From the NCBI GenBank assembly GCA_000708835.1, contig DF237387.1, positions 1 through 64,000 on the forward strand: a stretch of DNA of 64,000 bases, given 5' to 3'. The translations under genes and the position numbers were made by a program. Source of the stretch: Klebsormidium nitens. Its lineage: Eukaryota > Streptophyta > Klebsormidiophyceae > Klebsormidiales > Klebsormidiaceae. Below, piece by piece: positions 32,892 to 43,775 of this stretch. How positions within the stretch are numbered: position 1 is the first letter of the stretch; every line of letters starts with the position of its first letter. The notes below the pieces were generated by a model that worked only from the letters and a program-made list of their open reading frames with translations, made no database searches and was not told the DNA's origin.

Positions 32892-35800
32892 TCAGATCAC
32901 CGCTCGACGATCTCTATTCACTGCCGCCGCTGCTGACAGTCCTCGATCTAGGTCCGCCCACAGATCCTCTGACTCTTCAATCCCAACTGAAAGTCTGAGG
33001 TGCCCATCGCTTATCCCTAGCTCGCCCCGCTGAGCCACACTTAGCGAGGCATGGGACGAGGAGGCCGGGTGAGACACAGTAGTCGTCACGCCACCAAGCC
33101 TGCACCGGACATGGTCCACACAGAATCAACTCCTCCCAAAGCAACGAAGAGTTGAATATTGCATCAACGAGGAGTTCGTGACACACAGTCACCTAAACTG
33201 TATCGTTTTGGAAAAGAACGGAAGGGCGAGAACGCAGTAACGGAGCTATGGCAGACGTCACTATCAAGAGAAGCAGCGGCTTTCGTGTTGTTCATGTCTG
33301 CCTTGTTTTCTTCATCTATGACTGATTCTCCTGATGAGCACTCCCGAGGGCAGCCAATGAACAATCTGGAGCCGCTGTCCGCAAACAGAATTCTCCGAGC
33401 CTTCTGCATGTAGTAAAGCAGTTACCGTCTCTTCACTTCGTAAATCAGCACGCATTTTCAAAAGTACTCGTAGTTTGTCCGAAACGAGGGAGGGACACAA
33501 AAAGTATCAGACAGCCAAAAGGGAACTCGCTAAGACTGCAAGTCATCCCTCTCGCCACACTTTCACCAAAATAAGTGGTCAGACGTGATCTCGATGTCTT
33601 GCGTTTGACGAACAAGCTGACGTGCCAAGATCAGAAACGTAACCAATCAAGTGTATGGAGCGACGGCAGCGAAGTAAGGGCACTCACGTCGTGGACAGGG
33701 TGATTAATCTGAAGGCGGCTACCGCTGCATCCGCCCCCCGAAAACCGCCCACGACAGCAAACGTGACTAGAGCAACTTTCTCGTGCCAGGCAACGGCCGT
33801 GACGCGGGGATCCCCCTCGAGCTGGCGGCCCAGCGTGGCCGCGTTTGCCCAGGCCTTTTCGACGCGAACCTATAAGCATTGAAAAAGAAAAAGCTGCAGT
33901 CGTTGCAGAAACTCAAGGACTAATAGGATGTAACGGCTGTCGAAGTATTCTGCAATCGAATGGATCCAGCGCGATGATATCGTCAAGTGTGACGAGAATG
34001 GTTAGAGTACGCCGAAACATTTGTCACCCTGGTTTGGCGCGTGAAGGTTTCTGAGATAAAGTACTACTCAGAACATGTTCGCACAGCTGGTATGATCGGA
34101 GTGGCTCTTCAGCAAACGCTCAACTTCTTTGATTCTCAGCAACTCTCGTCAAAATCTCAAACAAGCTTTTTCAATTAGGCGCTTGCCGCTCAGGCCCCGT
34201 CATTCTCTTCATCGCGTTTCTACTTTCCAAAAGAACAAGTGAACACACTCACCTGCAGCGTCCGGATGCCTCGCACCGCCAGCCAAGCGTCCAGCGGGGC
34301 CGCCCAAAGGCCCATCCGCTTCACGAAGTCCCTGATCGGATCCACGAGCATCGCTGAGCCGACCACTGCGCCAGCTAGGAGGTCGTGGTGGCCCCCTAGA
34401 AATTTGGTCGCGCTGTGGATGACAAGATCTGCGCCCTGCACCGGAGTGACTGGTTAGCGGTGCTCGTTGTACAAAGGAAGTAAGAGGGTGCGTTCGCCCA
34501 CTGAAAAGAGGAGGGGATCAGCGAGGAACGAAGAAGTTTTGGAATAATGGACTGCAGATGAGGAATCTGGAGGGACCTACGAGACGTCTTTGGTATGTGT
34601 TGATTGCCATGCACAGCCATTGGAATTGGATTTCTCGCTCAAAAAGCGGAGGACGGCGAGGGACATCCGCTGATGTTCCTCAGGGCAAGTCTTGGAAACA
34701 AAGCTGACGAAGAGGGCTACACCAAGATCTCAAAAGAGACCGAAGTTACTTCCTAATCAGCGAAGCTGCCAAACACTAAGAACTGAAACCGACGTAAAGC
34801 CTGTTGTCTCATCCGCTTTCACTAATAGATGTCAGATTCTCAAAGGCTTGTGTTGCTCACCTCCGCCAGTGGCTGCGACCTGAGGGGCGTCCTAAAGGTG
34901 TTATCCACTATCAGAAGTGCTCCCGCTCGTTTGGCCAGCTTGGCAAGCGCTCGGACGTCCGAAAGCATTAGCAGCGGGTTCGAAACCGTCTCTGCAAAGA
35001 TCACCACCTTTCGCGCCCGCCCCCTAGCGCCCGACATCAAACCACCTAATCCCGAATCCTCGCTTGTCGATGCACCCGACTGGCTATCACGGCAAGTGCA
35101 CCGGCAACTGCAAGTCTCAACCTCCGTCGAGGCTCTTAACCCCTTCTCACTGCCGTTCTGGAGACTCTGCCCCTCGTCGTATAGATTAGGTTCTGTTTTG
35201 GCGGTGGTAGGGGCTCTTGGCGCACTGTCCGAGTCTGGTCCGAAAAATAGCTTCTCCAAATGTCCGAGATCGTTGGTGTCCTCAAAACGGACGGTCACTC
35301 CGTACCTAGGAAGGTCGCGCCTAAAGAATTCGGTTGTGCCGCCATACGCATCTTGCTGGGCAATCACTAGGTCGCCAGCGCTCACAGTAGACAAGATAGC
35401 GGCGGAGATGGCACCCATGCCTGAAAACAAAGGGGAAACCTGATGGCTGCTAGTCTGGAGTTAGTTGTCTGCTGTCCACTCAACAAACTAGGCGGCAACC
35501 AGAAGAAGTTGACACTTTGTGTGGAGGATCAGAGGACTGACCTTGAGATGGGATTTATTCAAAAGTTACTGCTGAGTAGGGCTTACATCAGGGGCTTCAA
35601 GTGCGCAGTCTCCCACCTATTGGGGCTTCAACTTTCAGACTGACGTGGATGAGCACCACCACACAAAAATATCCAAACAGAAAGGTACACACTGTTCGCT
35701 ATGTTCTGGCATCCTCCAACTTCAGAATTACAGAAAGACACTGTGCCAAAGATCTTGGTTGTCCTCATGCTCCAAAATCCTGTGCTTAGCCCGCTACTCA

Positions 35801-36345
35801 AAGCTGCACCATACTTAATAGGAATCCACCTCCACTTCCAAGCGCCAAGAGGTCCCACAGCAACGGAACCGTCAGCCACTACCAAAGACAGGCAGCGATA
35901 CACCCCCAACCGACCCGCTCATATGGAATCAACATCTTGCATGCTAACATCTTGATGGAAAGGTGGTGCACGGTTTACACCACTTCAGGATACCCCAAAC
36001 CGCCTCACCTGATGATGTGGCCACCCCCGCCTCGGCCCCCTCAAGCGCAGCCACTGCTGCCCCCAGCTCATGAGCGTTTGGGAGGCCCATCCTGCCATAG
36101 CCATAAGCACCCTGGCCCACAACCTGCTCCAACCCGCTGCTTATGGAGTCAAAATCAAACACGCTGGTTTGGAACAGGGGGGTGACGTGGGCGTTGTTAG
36201 GGAGGGCGGGGGGGGTGCTGACCTCAGCGGTTTGGGTTCCAAGCAAGGGTTTGCGGGGCAGGCCAGCGTGAGCAGCCAGAGTGCCAAGCAAGAGGCCCTG
36301 TTGTGGCGGAACTGAGTGCATCAAAGTGGCTCCGTTGGCTGTCAT
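32892..36345 (-). CDS. Trans-sulfuration PLP enzyme (cystathionine gamma-synthase/beta-lyase/Met gamma-lyase family)
   Basis: Five exons, listed 5' to 3': 36345–36009, 35420–34861, 34435–34253, 33869–33688 and 33099–32892; 489 residues with all phases matching. This is the Cys/Met-metabolism fold-type I PLP family. The PLP-binding Lys is K310 in [12 protein letters not shown], the cofactor Asp is in IVDNTF, the phosphate-site segment is GYGRMGLPN, and the C-terminal [12 protein letters not shown] and LRLSVGIEE match the family's substrate-carboxylate region. The reaction (elimination or gamma-replacement on cystathionine, homoserine esters or methionine) cannot be fixed from sequence. The protein is about 80–90 residues longer than bacterial homologues because of an insertion at about residues 172–250. 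No clear chloroplast transit peptide is seen, so it may be cytosolic. The gene is divergent from the ARM–RING gene, with 617 bp between the starts. Confidence 0.92.
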
Positions 36346-36962
36346 GGTGGTTGTCTTCCGCTCAAGGCTTAGCGCCTCTGAGTTGCTTCCCTTTACAGGT
36401 GTGCAATGCTGCCTTTATAGAATGAGGATATGTAAGAGCCTGCTCAAGTTGCTGCCCTAGAGCCTGCAGGCGCGTTTAGAAACGGGGCAAATGGGGAAGA
36501 AGGGGCAGCCAGGCTGAGCCACCTTGAGAGATTCTTCTCCACCTTTTATGCTTCTCACATATTGGCTTGGAGTTACCAAAATTTACTTCCGCAACTCCGT
36601 CTATTATGAGGATTGCTGTGAGCGCTAAGACGCGATCAAAACCTACCATAAGTTTCTACGTTTGCCAAATGATCTCAGAAAACGGGGCATAAGGGGCATA
36701 CGTGGAGGGGTTTGCGACATTCAAAAACCTCAGTTTCAAATCCCTTGTTGAAGGCTGCACTCGCAATTGTGTACTTGTGTGGTCCTGCTGAAGAGGCGCC
36801 CCTCATGCTCGTTTGCCAGGGGCCCCATCAGCGTAAGGCTTACGGTAAGCTGGGAGAGCATCAGTTTGCATGTTCCAGTGAAGGATATGATTTGTGGTCG
36901 GTTGGGGGAGGTCTGCAAGAAACCCTCGACGGATCGCAAGAAGCAAGCAAAGTCTGTTGGAC
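36346..36962. promoter_or_regulatory. Shared divergent promoter region
   Basis: 617 bp separate the start codons of the PLP enzyme (minus) and the ARM–RING gene (plus), so both promoters must lie here unless leader introns intervene. I see no distinctive motif. Confidence 0.4.
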
Positions 36963-39900
36963 ATGGACCCCTCTCGCTTTCAGAGACATGTGGAATCATT
37001 GCGGGAGGCGAATGCCGCTGGCGATGTCCCTTCCATAACGGCTGCGCTAGAGGATTTGTCAAGGGCCACCTATCGAGATTACGTAAGTGATTCGCAGAGC
37101 AGGAATGTTGTGATCTGGCAAAAAAGGTTATATTCGAAAACAGACTGGCGGCGCCAAAGGTGTCCTGTTCTTGAATGCAATTCTTCATGCCTGGGTTCGC
37201 TCCCTTCTCGTGCAAGACGTTAAGAGTTGGACATCCGAAGTGCACTTGCTGGTCAAAATGAGACTTGAAGGACAGAAGCGTGGAATAGACTGAAGCGTGA
37301 AATCGAGAATGAACGATACACATAGCTGCATTAAGTGATTGGAGTAGCTTTGAGCTGACACCACATAGCGTCGCAGTCTGCTTTAGTTCCTGTCTACCCC
37401 TTTTCGTGTCTGCATATGAATGCTGCAATTTTAACCCAAACAACATGTGGCCACTGCAGACCATCAAGTCATTCCTCGTAGAGGCTGGGGTGATTCCGGC
37501 CCTCGTGAGCACAAGCGAGGTCCTCCCACAAGACAGCACAGCCCAAGAAGCGAATGGCGCCGTCGCCCTGTGCCTCTGGGGCCTCTGCATAGGCCACAGG
37601 CCAAACAAGATTAAGGTGAGCCCCTGAAACCATTCATGCTTTATGCACCGTTCTTTCTTGTTCCTGTTCATGTACCTTTCATTCCTGTCTTTCCTGTTAG
37701 CAACTTTAGAGTCTGGCTGGAATGTCCAAAGCCGGACAGCTTGTAGGGTAGAATTGCAAGAGTGCTTTATCGCTCCACTTTGTTGAATTCCATCATAAGA
37801 TTAAGGTGGCACCCGCATGATGCTGTCCGTCAGTCGCCGGGAGCCATAGCTGGTGCATTGCAGTGCCATCTTGATCCTTGAAGTGTTTCTTGAGAATTTG
37901 TCTTCGAAATACCTGTCTATCTGTCATTGAACACCAGTACTCCACAACTTTTCAAGAAGAAGGGCCAGATCAGATAATCACGAACTTCTGGATACCTGAG
38001 CAGGGATGTGGTTTTGCAGTATTACGAAGTTTTGGCTTTCAGGCCTTTCTCCTCAAAAGTAGCTTCTGCCTTAATGTGGTCAAAATCGATCGCATTCGGC
38101 TAAAGTCCTATTAGTGAGGCCATCTTCCAGTCGGATGTTAATCCTACGAACCTCTTACAGATTCTGTTGTCTGAAGGCTAACACAAACTTTGCCATCCCT
38201 TTTGCAGTTGGTGGAACAGGGCGGCCTCTCGGTGCTCATCAAGGGCCTCAGTGGTGATGCGCACGAGGACTGTGCCCAATACAGCGCTCTTGCTGTCTGG
38301 AGCCTCTGCTACTCGGTGAGGGTGCCAGCTCTTTGTCATCTCGTCATCCTACGAAAAATCGATATTCTTGGATGTGCTGGTACACTCGTGTTGAAAAATA
38401 TTTTGGCGTCTCGAAATTGTGGACTAGCTCGCACTCAAACAATTTCGGCCGGTGGGGTCCTAGTGGTTCACGGTCTGAGCTTTATGGCTTTCTGCTGATG
38501 TGGCACATCAAAAGAGGTCTCCAGTGCACTTTCGCTGGAGCCTTTGACGCTTGCAAATCGGTGAAGAAACTTCGAAGCGGGGCCTGGTTTGCAAGGTCGC
38601 AAAGCTGGCAACGAAGCAACGCGTTCGAGAGGGTGTCTCACAAGAGCCTTCAGTGGTCTTGTGCATAGTGGTCCCGAAAATTCTGCTCGAGGCGTTTCAA
38701 CTGTCCCCAATCGATGCTACCGAGTAAACCCCTCGAACATTGCATGAGCCTCGGTCAGAATTGAGGTAAGAGCTCCACTGAACTGCACCTCTCCGTGGTT
38801 TCTCAGGTGCCGGAGAACCAGTTAGCTGCGGCCGCAAGCATTCCTGCCTTGAAGGCCCTTCTCGACCATACCAGCACGCTCGTCCAGGTCAGTCTGTGGA
38901 AGTTGTTCTCTTAGTGCGAGCTGCTCCATTTGCCTTCTCGACAAACTTTCTTTTGTCCGACCAGTTTTTGTAGTACGACAAAAGGTCGCTTCCACTATCT
39001 TGCTTCGAACCTGTTACTCACTCTGGTGGACGAGAAGACCTCTGACTGAGAGGTGTGCGGCAGAGTACATTAGCCGAAGAAGCTTGTGGAGCTTATTTCT
39101 CTTCGGCTTCAGGATCCCGTTGACTAACTTCAATTGCACGGCTTGCTTCTTTCTGCGGCTTACCGAAACGTTTACCACGAGACGCCGTTTTAATCTCTGA
39201 AGCCTTTTTCCCTCGGGTACGTTCGTGGGTACTTGGAGGCCGGGCTGTTACCAGCTTCCAATCAGTGTAGTTGTTTTGTGATTGTAAGAAAGTTGGTTGG
39301 TCAGGTTCACGCTTGATTGATCAGAGACACAAATGAGGCCGGGGAATGATGAGCAATAGCAAAACGAGATTTCTTTTTCACAAAGATGTACCTTTCCATA
39401 TTTTACCTCGTTATTTGTCAAAATTTTGTGTATCCACATGCAGTACTCAGCGGCGGGGGCTCTCTGGGCCGTCTCCTCGCACCCCCTGAACCGAGAGCAG
39501 CTCGTTTGCGACAGCCGCTTGCTCGCCACTTTAGTTCGTTTCCTTCCCAAAGCGCCGCCCCCCCTGGACGAAGCCCCGCCCCCAGAACCGGCAGCTTCTT
39601 TGCCGGCACCCGGGCCTGCTCCGATTAATTGGCGCCCGGTACAAGACAACCGGGCAGTCTCGCAGCATCCGGAAGAGCATGGAGTGGCTCGGGCGTCGCT
39701 TTCCGGGCAGACCGATACCAGACTCGGCGAATCCGCTTTGTCCGAAGATGTCGAACCGTCTGAAAATGCTACTCGGTCTGAACCAGGGTCAATCTCTAGG
39801 GCGGGGCCAGAAGCTGGGCTGTTACAATTAGGTGCTCTGTTAGAAACTCAACCAGTCGAGCTTGTTGAGCCGTCTGCTGATTCTATAGAACGGGCCAGGC

Positions 39901-42577
39901 CGGCCGAATCTATGACCTCTTCTAGAGAACCTTTGTACGAACGTGACGCTTCGGCAGAAGTCTCAACGCAGACGTCTCCCCTCAGTGAAGAAGGCCGAAG
40001 CCGGTTGCAAGGAGAAAGCTCGGGTGGCGGCGCAATCGAAGGTCGCCACGAATCCGCTTATCGGGAGATTCGCGACAGCTGGCTTGAGGCGACCGAACGG
40101 CTGAGCGAGAACCTCCAGCGGCAGACCGACTTTCTCGGACGCCGGACGCGGCGCCTGCGGGGGTTGTCCGGAACGGCACCCAGTCTGTCGGCAGCCGCGG
40201 CAGCGGCGTCTGGCGTCGGTCCGATCGGTCCGCTCCCGAGTGACGGGGAGGCTGTGGAAACGGAAACGGAACGTTTGGGAAGCGGGTCAGGGGCTTCGCC
40301 TGATAGCACTGTGCCACGTGGAGTGTTGGGGTCAGGATCGGGGGTCCCAGGAACAACGGAGACGGAAACGGTCCTGGCAGAAACGATGGAGACGGTGACA
40401 CACCTGGACGCGCTAGAAACCTCCGTTGCGTCTGGGCTGGGGTCCGAGAGCGCCGGCGTGTGGGCTGCTCCAATTGAGAGGGATCCCCCGGCAGGCGAAG
40501 TTCGGCCTCAGAGCAGCGCCGCAATCGACGAGCTCCGCTCGCTGGTGCGTGCCGAGCGTGCTCGGGCAGAGTCCTTTGTGGCGCGTGCGCGCGCGCTCGT
40601 CGCCGAGGAGCGCGCGATCCGCGGCAACATTGGCGCGCTCGAGCGCGAGCTCGCAATTGCGGTCCGCGAACGGGACGCCGCCGTCCGCGAGCGGGACCGC
40701 ACGTCTGCGGTCCTCGGGCGCGCTCTCGCGGCGCTCTCGTCCGCCCGCGACCAGCTCGCAGCCCTCGGGGGAACCCTCCGAGCGGCAAACGCTGCCGCAC
40801 CTCCACGCGTTCCGTCAGCCGTTCCGGCCGGAACACTGACTGGTATCACCGGAACCGCCCCGGGAGTCGAACCCGAGGAGTACGAGCTCCTCGAGATGCT
40901 GGATTCCTCCCCCGGGGTGCCGTCCCCCGACCCACAACAAGCCCGGAAGGCGTGTCTGATGGCGTGCCTTTTACTCGGGAACCTGTCGCTGTGCCGCGGG
41001 GGGAGCGGCACGATGTTCGAGGGGGAGCGGTGGCCGGAGGCGATGGCGGGCGTGCTGCGGTTTGTGACGGGCCTGGGGGGGCTGGACGCGTTCTGGGCGA
41101 CCATGCTGTGGACGACGGTGCAGCCGCTGGTGGACCTGCTGCAGTCGACGGAGCCAGCAGTGCAGGTAGCACAACAATCTTGACGCAGTTCTCCCTTTAG
41201 TAGCGTGGGAAGTCGTGTGGAGTTCCTCGTGACCGTGGCATTTCGGAGCTTTTGTTGCGGCCTTTCTGAAAATTTTGTTTTTCAAAGTGAAGGAATTTCA
41301 ATCAGTTTGGTCCGAGCGAACATGCCAGAGGTTTCCGAGATTGTAAGCACGTTCGCGAAGTGATTGCCAGACTAGAGAGATCTGGAGAAGGAGCCTGTAC
41401 TTCGTTGCGAGGTTACAATTTTCAAGCCGCCGAGGGATTGTTAAAGGAATGGGTGGCTCACTAATGCAGGCCGGCTCTTCCCCCTTTGAATTGCTTCGCA
41501 TGCATTTCTTGCGCAGGCGCTGTCCCTGTTTATCGTGGGGGACTTATGTACAGGCAACGAGCATAAGCACAAGTTCATCATGGAAGGCGCGGTGCCGCAC
41601 CTTGGCCGCCTCTGCACCTCTTCGTCGCCCCTAGTCAGGTCGGCTGCCGCACACGAGTTCTCTGATCATTACAAACGATGAACGGAAACCGGCGCCAGAG
41701 ACCCTATTTCCACCCTATGCCCCTCGACCTATACCCCCGGAACTAGCAAGGAAGAGGTCGAGCCCACTGTCTTTGAAGGAGTCGATGTGACAGTCTCGCT
41801 ATTGACAAATGTCGACGTATCGTCGGGCTTGAACCGTTTGATGAGCTGCACTCGCTTTCTTTCAGCCAAGGGTTTTGACCAGAGTTTGGTGCTACTCAAA
41901 TCCTGGTATACGAGCTGCCAAGCTGCGAGCTTCAGCCCTGTTGAAAGCACACCTCTTTGAAGAGCCCTGTTGAAAGCACACCTCTTTGAAGACGCCAGGT
42001 CTGACTTCGCAAAAAGTTGGTGTCTCAAGACGTTGTGACATTCTCCGTATCCGAAACTGCGAAAGCACACTTCTGTGGTTGCTGCGGAAGTTCGTTATGT
42101 GGACTTGGCCGCTTTCGTTGCTTGCCGTGGCCGCCTGTTGGCGGCTAACAGTAGCAAGTGTTTGGGGCGGGACGATGGTTCTAGACAATGTGGCGTACAG
42201 CAATGAAAGGAGCAAAGGCGCCTTGACCTTGTCCGGGCACTGTCACAAACATCTCATCGCACTCTTACACGTTTCCGAATCGTTGCAGGAGGCTAGCACG
42301 GAACGCCCTTCTGCAGCTGGGGATGCGCCCCTCTGCCGTCGCCTCAGCGGGGGATCCCCCAGCGCAAGAAACGTCTCCCGAGGCCCGGCGCATGGGCAAT
42401 GATGACGTAAGCGAGTGTGTCATCTGCTGCGATGAGGTCAGCGCCGCAGCTTTCGAGCCGTGTGGCCACGTGGTCTCGTGCCTCCGGTGCGCGCAGTGCC
42501 TCGTCGCGAGGGGGGACAGATGTCCGCTATGCAGAGAAGCTATCGTTTCGATGAACATGCGTAAGAGTAGTTTCTGA
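36963..42577 (+). CDS. ARM-repeat / coiled-coil / RING finger protein, putative E3 ubiquitin ligase
   Basis: Seven exons keep phase: 36963–37082, 37460–37615, 38208–38315, 38807–38887, 39444–41165, 41517–41638 and 42289–42577; 865 residues. Residues 41–190 carry armadillo-type helices (EAGVIPAL, EQGGLSVLIKGL, YSAAGALWAVS). They are interrupted by about 400 Ser/Glu/Pro-rich residues and a charged heptad coiled coil (about 510–600). ARM-like helices resume at about 675–790 (ARKACLMACLLLGNLS, IVGDLC, EGAVPHLGRLC, ARNALLQLG). The C-terminus is a complete C3HC4 RING at about 813–850: CVICC, CGHVVSCLRC and CPLC. RINGs of this kind recruit ubiquitin-conjugating enzymes, while ARM repeats bind partners, so an E3 role is likely. 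Plants usually pair ARM repeats with U-boxes; a RING is less usual. Substrates and location are unknown. Confidence 0.82.
41934..41991 (+). repeat. Perfect 29-bp tandem duplication in the last intron of the ARM–RING gene
   Basis: Two exact adjacent copies (41934–41962 and 41963–41991) begin agccctgttgaaagcacacc. It is a recent, probably neutral, intronic duplication. Confidence 0.85.
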
Positions 42578-43775
42578 CAGGGGTATGTGGCATTTTGAGG
42601 TGGGGTGAGTACTAACGGAGCTGCGAGGTTCGAGAAATGGTCGGTGGTTATGGTGTCAGCAATTGCTGATCGGCATTTGGACGATAAGTTACCAGAGGAA
42701 GACGAAAGGCGGGTGACGCGAGGTACAAAAGAGGTAATCAAAGGTGTCGGGAAGATGAAAGCTCGCTCGATTTGAAAGTAGACGTGACCTGTAGGACTCG
42801 CTAGACATAGCTCCAGCTGGTTCACATTCGCTGTCTTTGTACATAATAAGCGGTGCCGAAGTTGGTTCGCTCATGGTCCTTCGGCCATGCTTAGAAATGT
42901 CAACGCAACATGTGCAAAAACCTTGGAATCCACATGCTCAAGGAGTCTCAGTCAGAGCCGTTGAAGACGTCAAGCTGTGCCCAGGTTGCTTCCTCTATAT
43001 AAGAATACATAGAGGACGCAGATAGTGGCAGCACGCATTTGCATGCGCATCCTGGCTGCCAGCATCGAGCCCACGGGACTAATGGCAGCCTTTGGCGAAT
43101 TGAAAGAAGCCCTAGTCGATCAACGCAGATGAGAATGATCGACTCGCAAGATCAATCGCGTGTGCCTTATATGGGCCTATAAAAGCTGTGTGCTATGTTA
43201 TGACCTGCCGCAACAATTGCGCACATCATGTTCGAGCATTCCTAACCTCTCTCGAAAGCATATGATGAAACTGGAGAGGGATTCGAAATTAACTATAGCT
43301 GTGAATTTCCCGCTTTCACGGATTGCCACAAAATCTAGGCCGCTGATTGCAAACACCATGCGGCTTGCTTGCTAGTGTACTGTTGTAGTGCATGTCGCAA
43401 CTCAACAAACTGATCGAACGTATAACTTGGCGCGGCGCGGCCGTTGTCCGCGCGCAGACAATTGCGCCGCGCGGCCGTTGTCCGCGCGCGGCCGTGGCGA
43501 CGCTGAAGCCAGACGTGCCGGAGGTTTGGGAAGGGGTTTACAAGCCCCAATGGCAAGAGTAAGATTTGGCGGGTGCAAACTCGAGTGCAACACCAGCCTG
43601 AGTCACCTAATACGTGCTACCTATCATGACACTTTCACGAACAGCTTGTGTTGACAGTATTATAGAGGCCTATGCAGGAGCTGCATTCTAGCTCTCGCAG
43701 CTAGAATTTTGGCAGCTAGTGGTTTATGAGGAGGCGCCGCCGCCATCTCCTACCCCAGCCCCCCTGCATGGCGGC
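42578..43775. other. Intergenic region with a GC-rich repeat
   Basis: No gene was recognised between the ARM–RING and DUF262 genes, which are on the same strand. It contains the GC-rich repeat at 43428–43500. The final 100 bp is the DUF262 leader. Confidence 0.4.
43428..43500. repeat. GC-rich repeated palindromic element
   Basis: A 20-bp sequence, gcgcggccgttgtccgcgcg, occurs twice (43435–43454 and 43469–43488) within a patch almost wholly built of CGCG and GGCC palindromes. It stands out from AT-richer flanks. Function is unknown; it could form strong secondary structure or act as a CpG-dense regulatory site about 300 bp before the DUF262 start codon. Confidence 0.7.

Noticed and set aside
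39982-40836. 284-codon minus-strand ORF
   Set aside because: It lies antisense within the 1,722-bp coding exon of the ARM–RING gene. GC-rich exons leave opposite frames open; its Arg/Pro-rich composition is typical of such shadows.
41986-42402. ORF with a signal-peptide-like start and VLDNVAYSNE, faintly like DLH exon 1
   Set aside because: It sits in an intron of the ARM–RING gene and runs into its last exon in a wrong frame. The resemblance to DLH is a few residues only and no further DLH exons follow.
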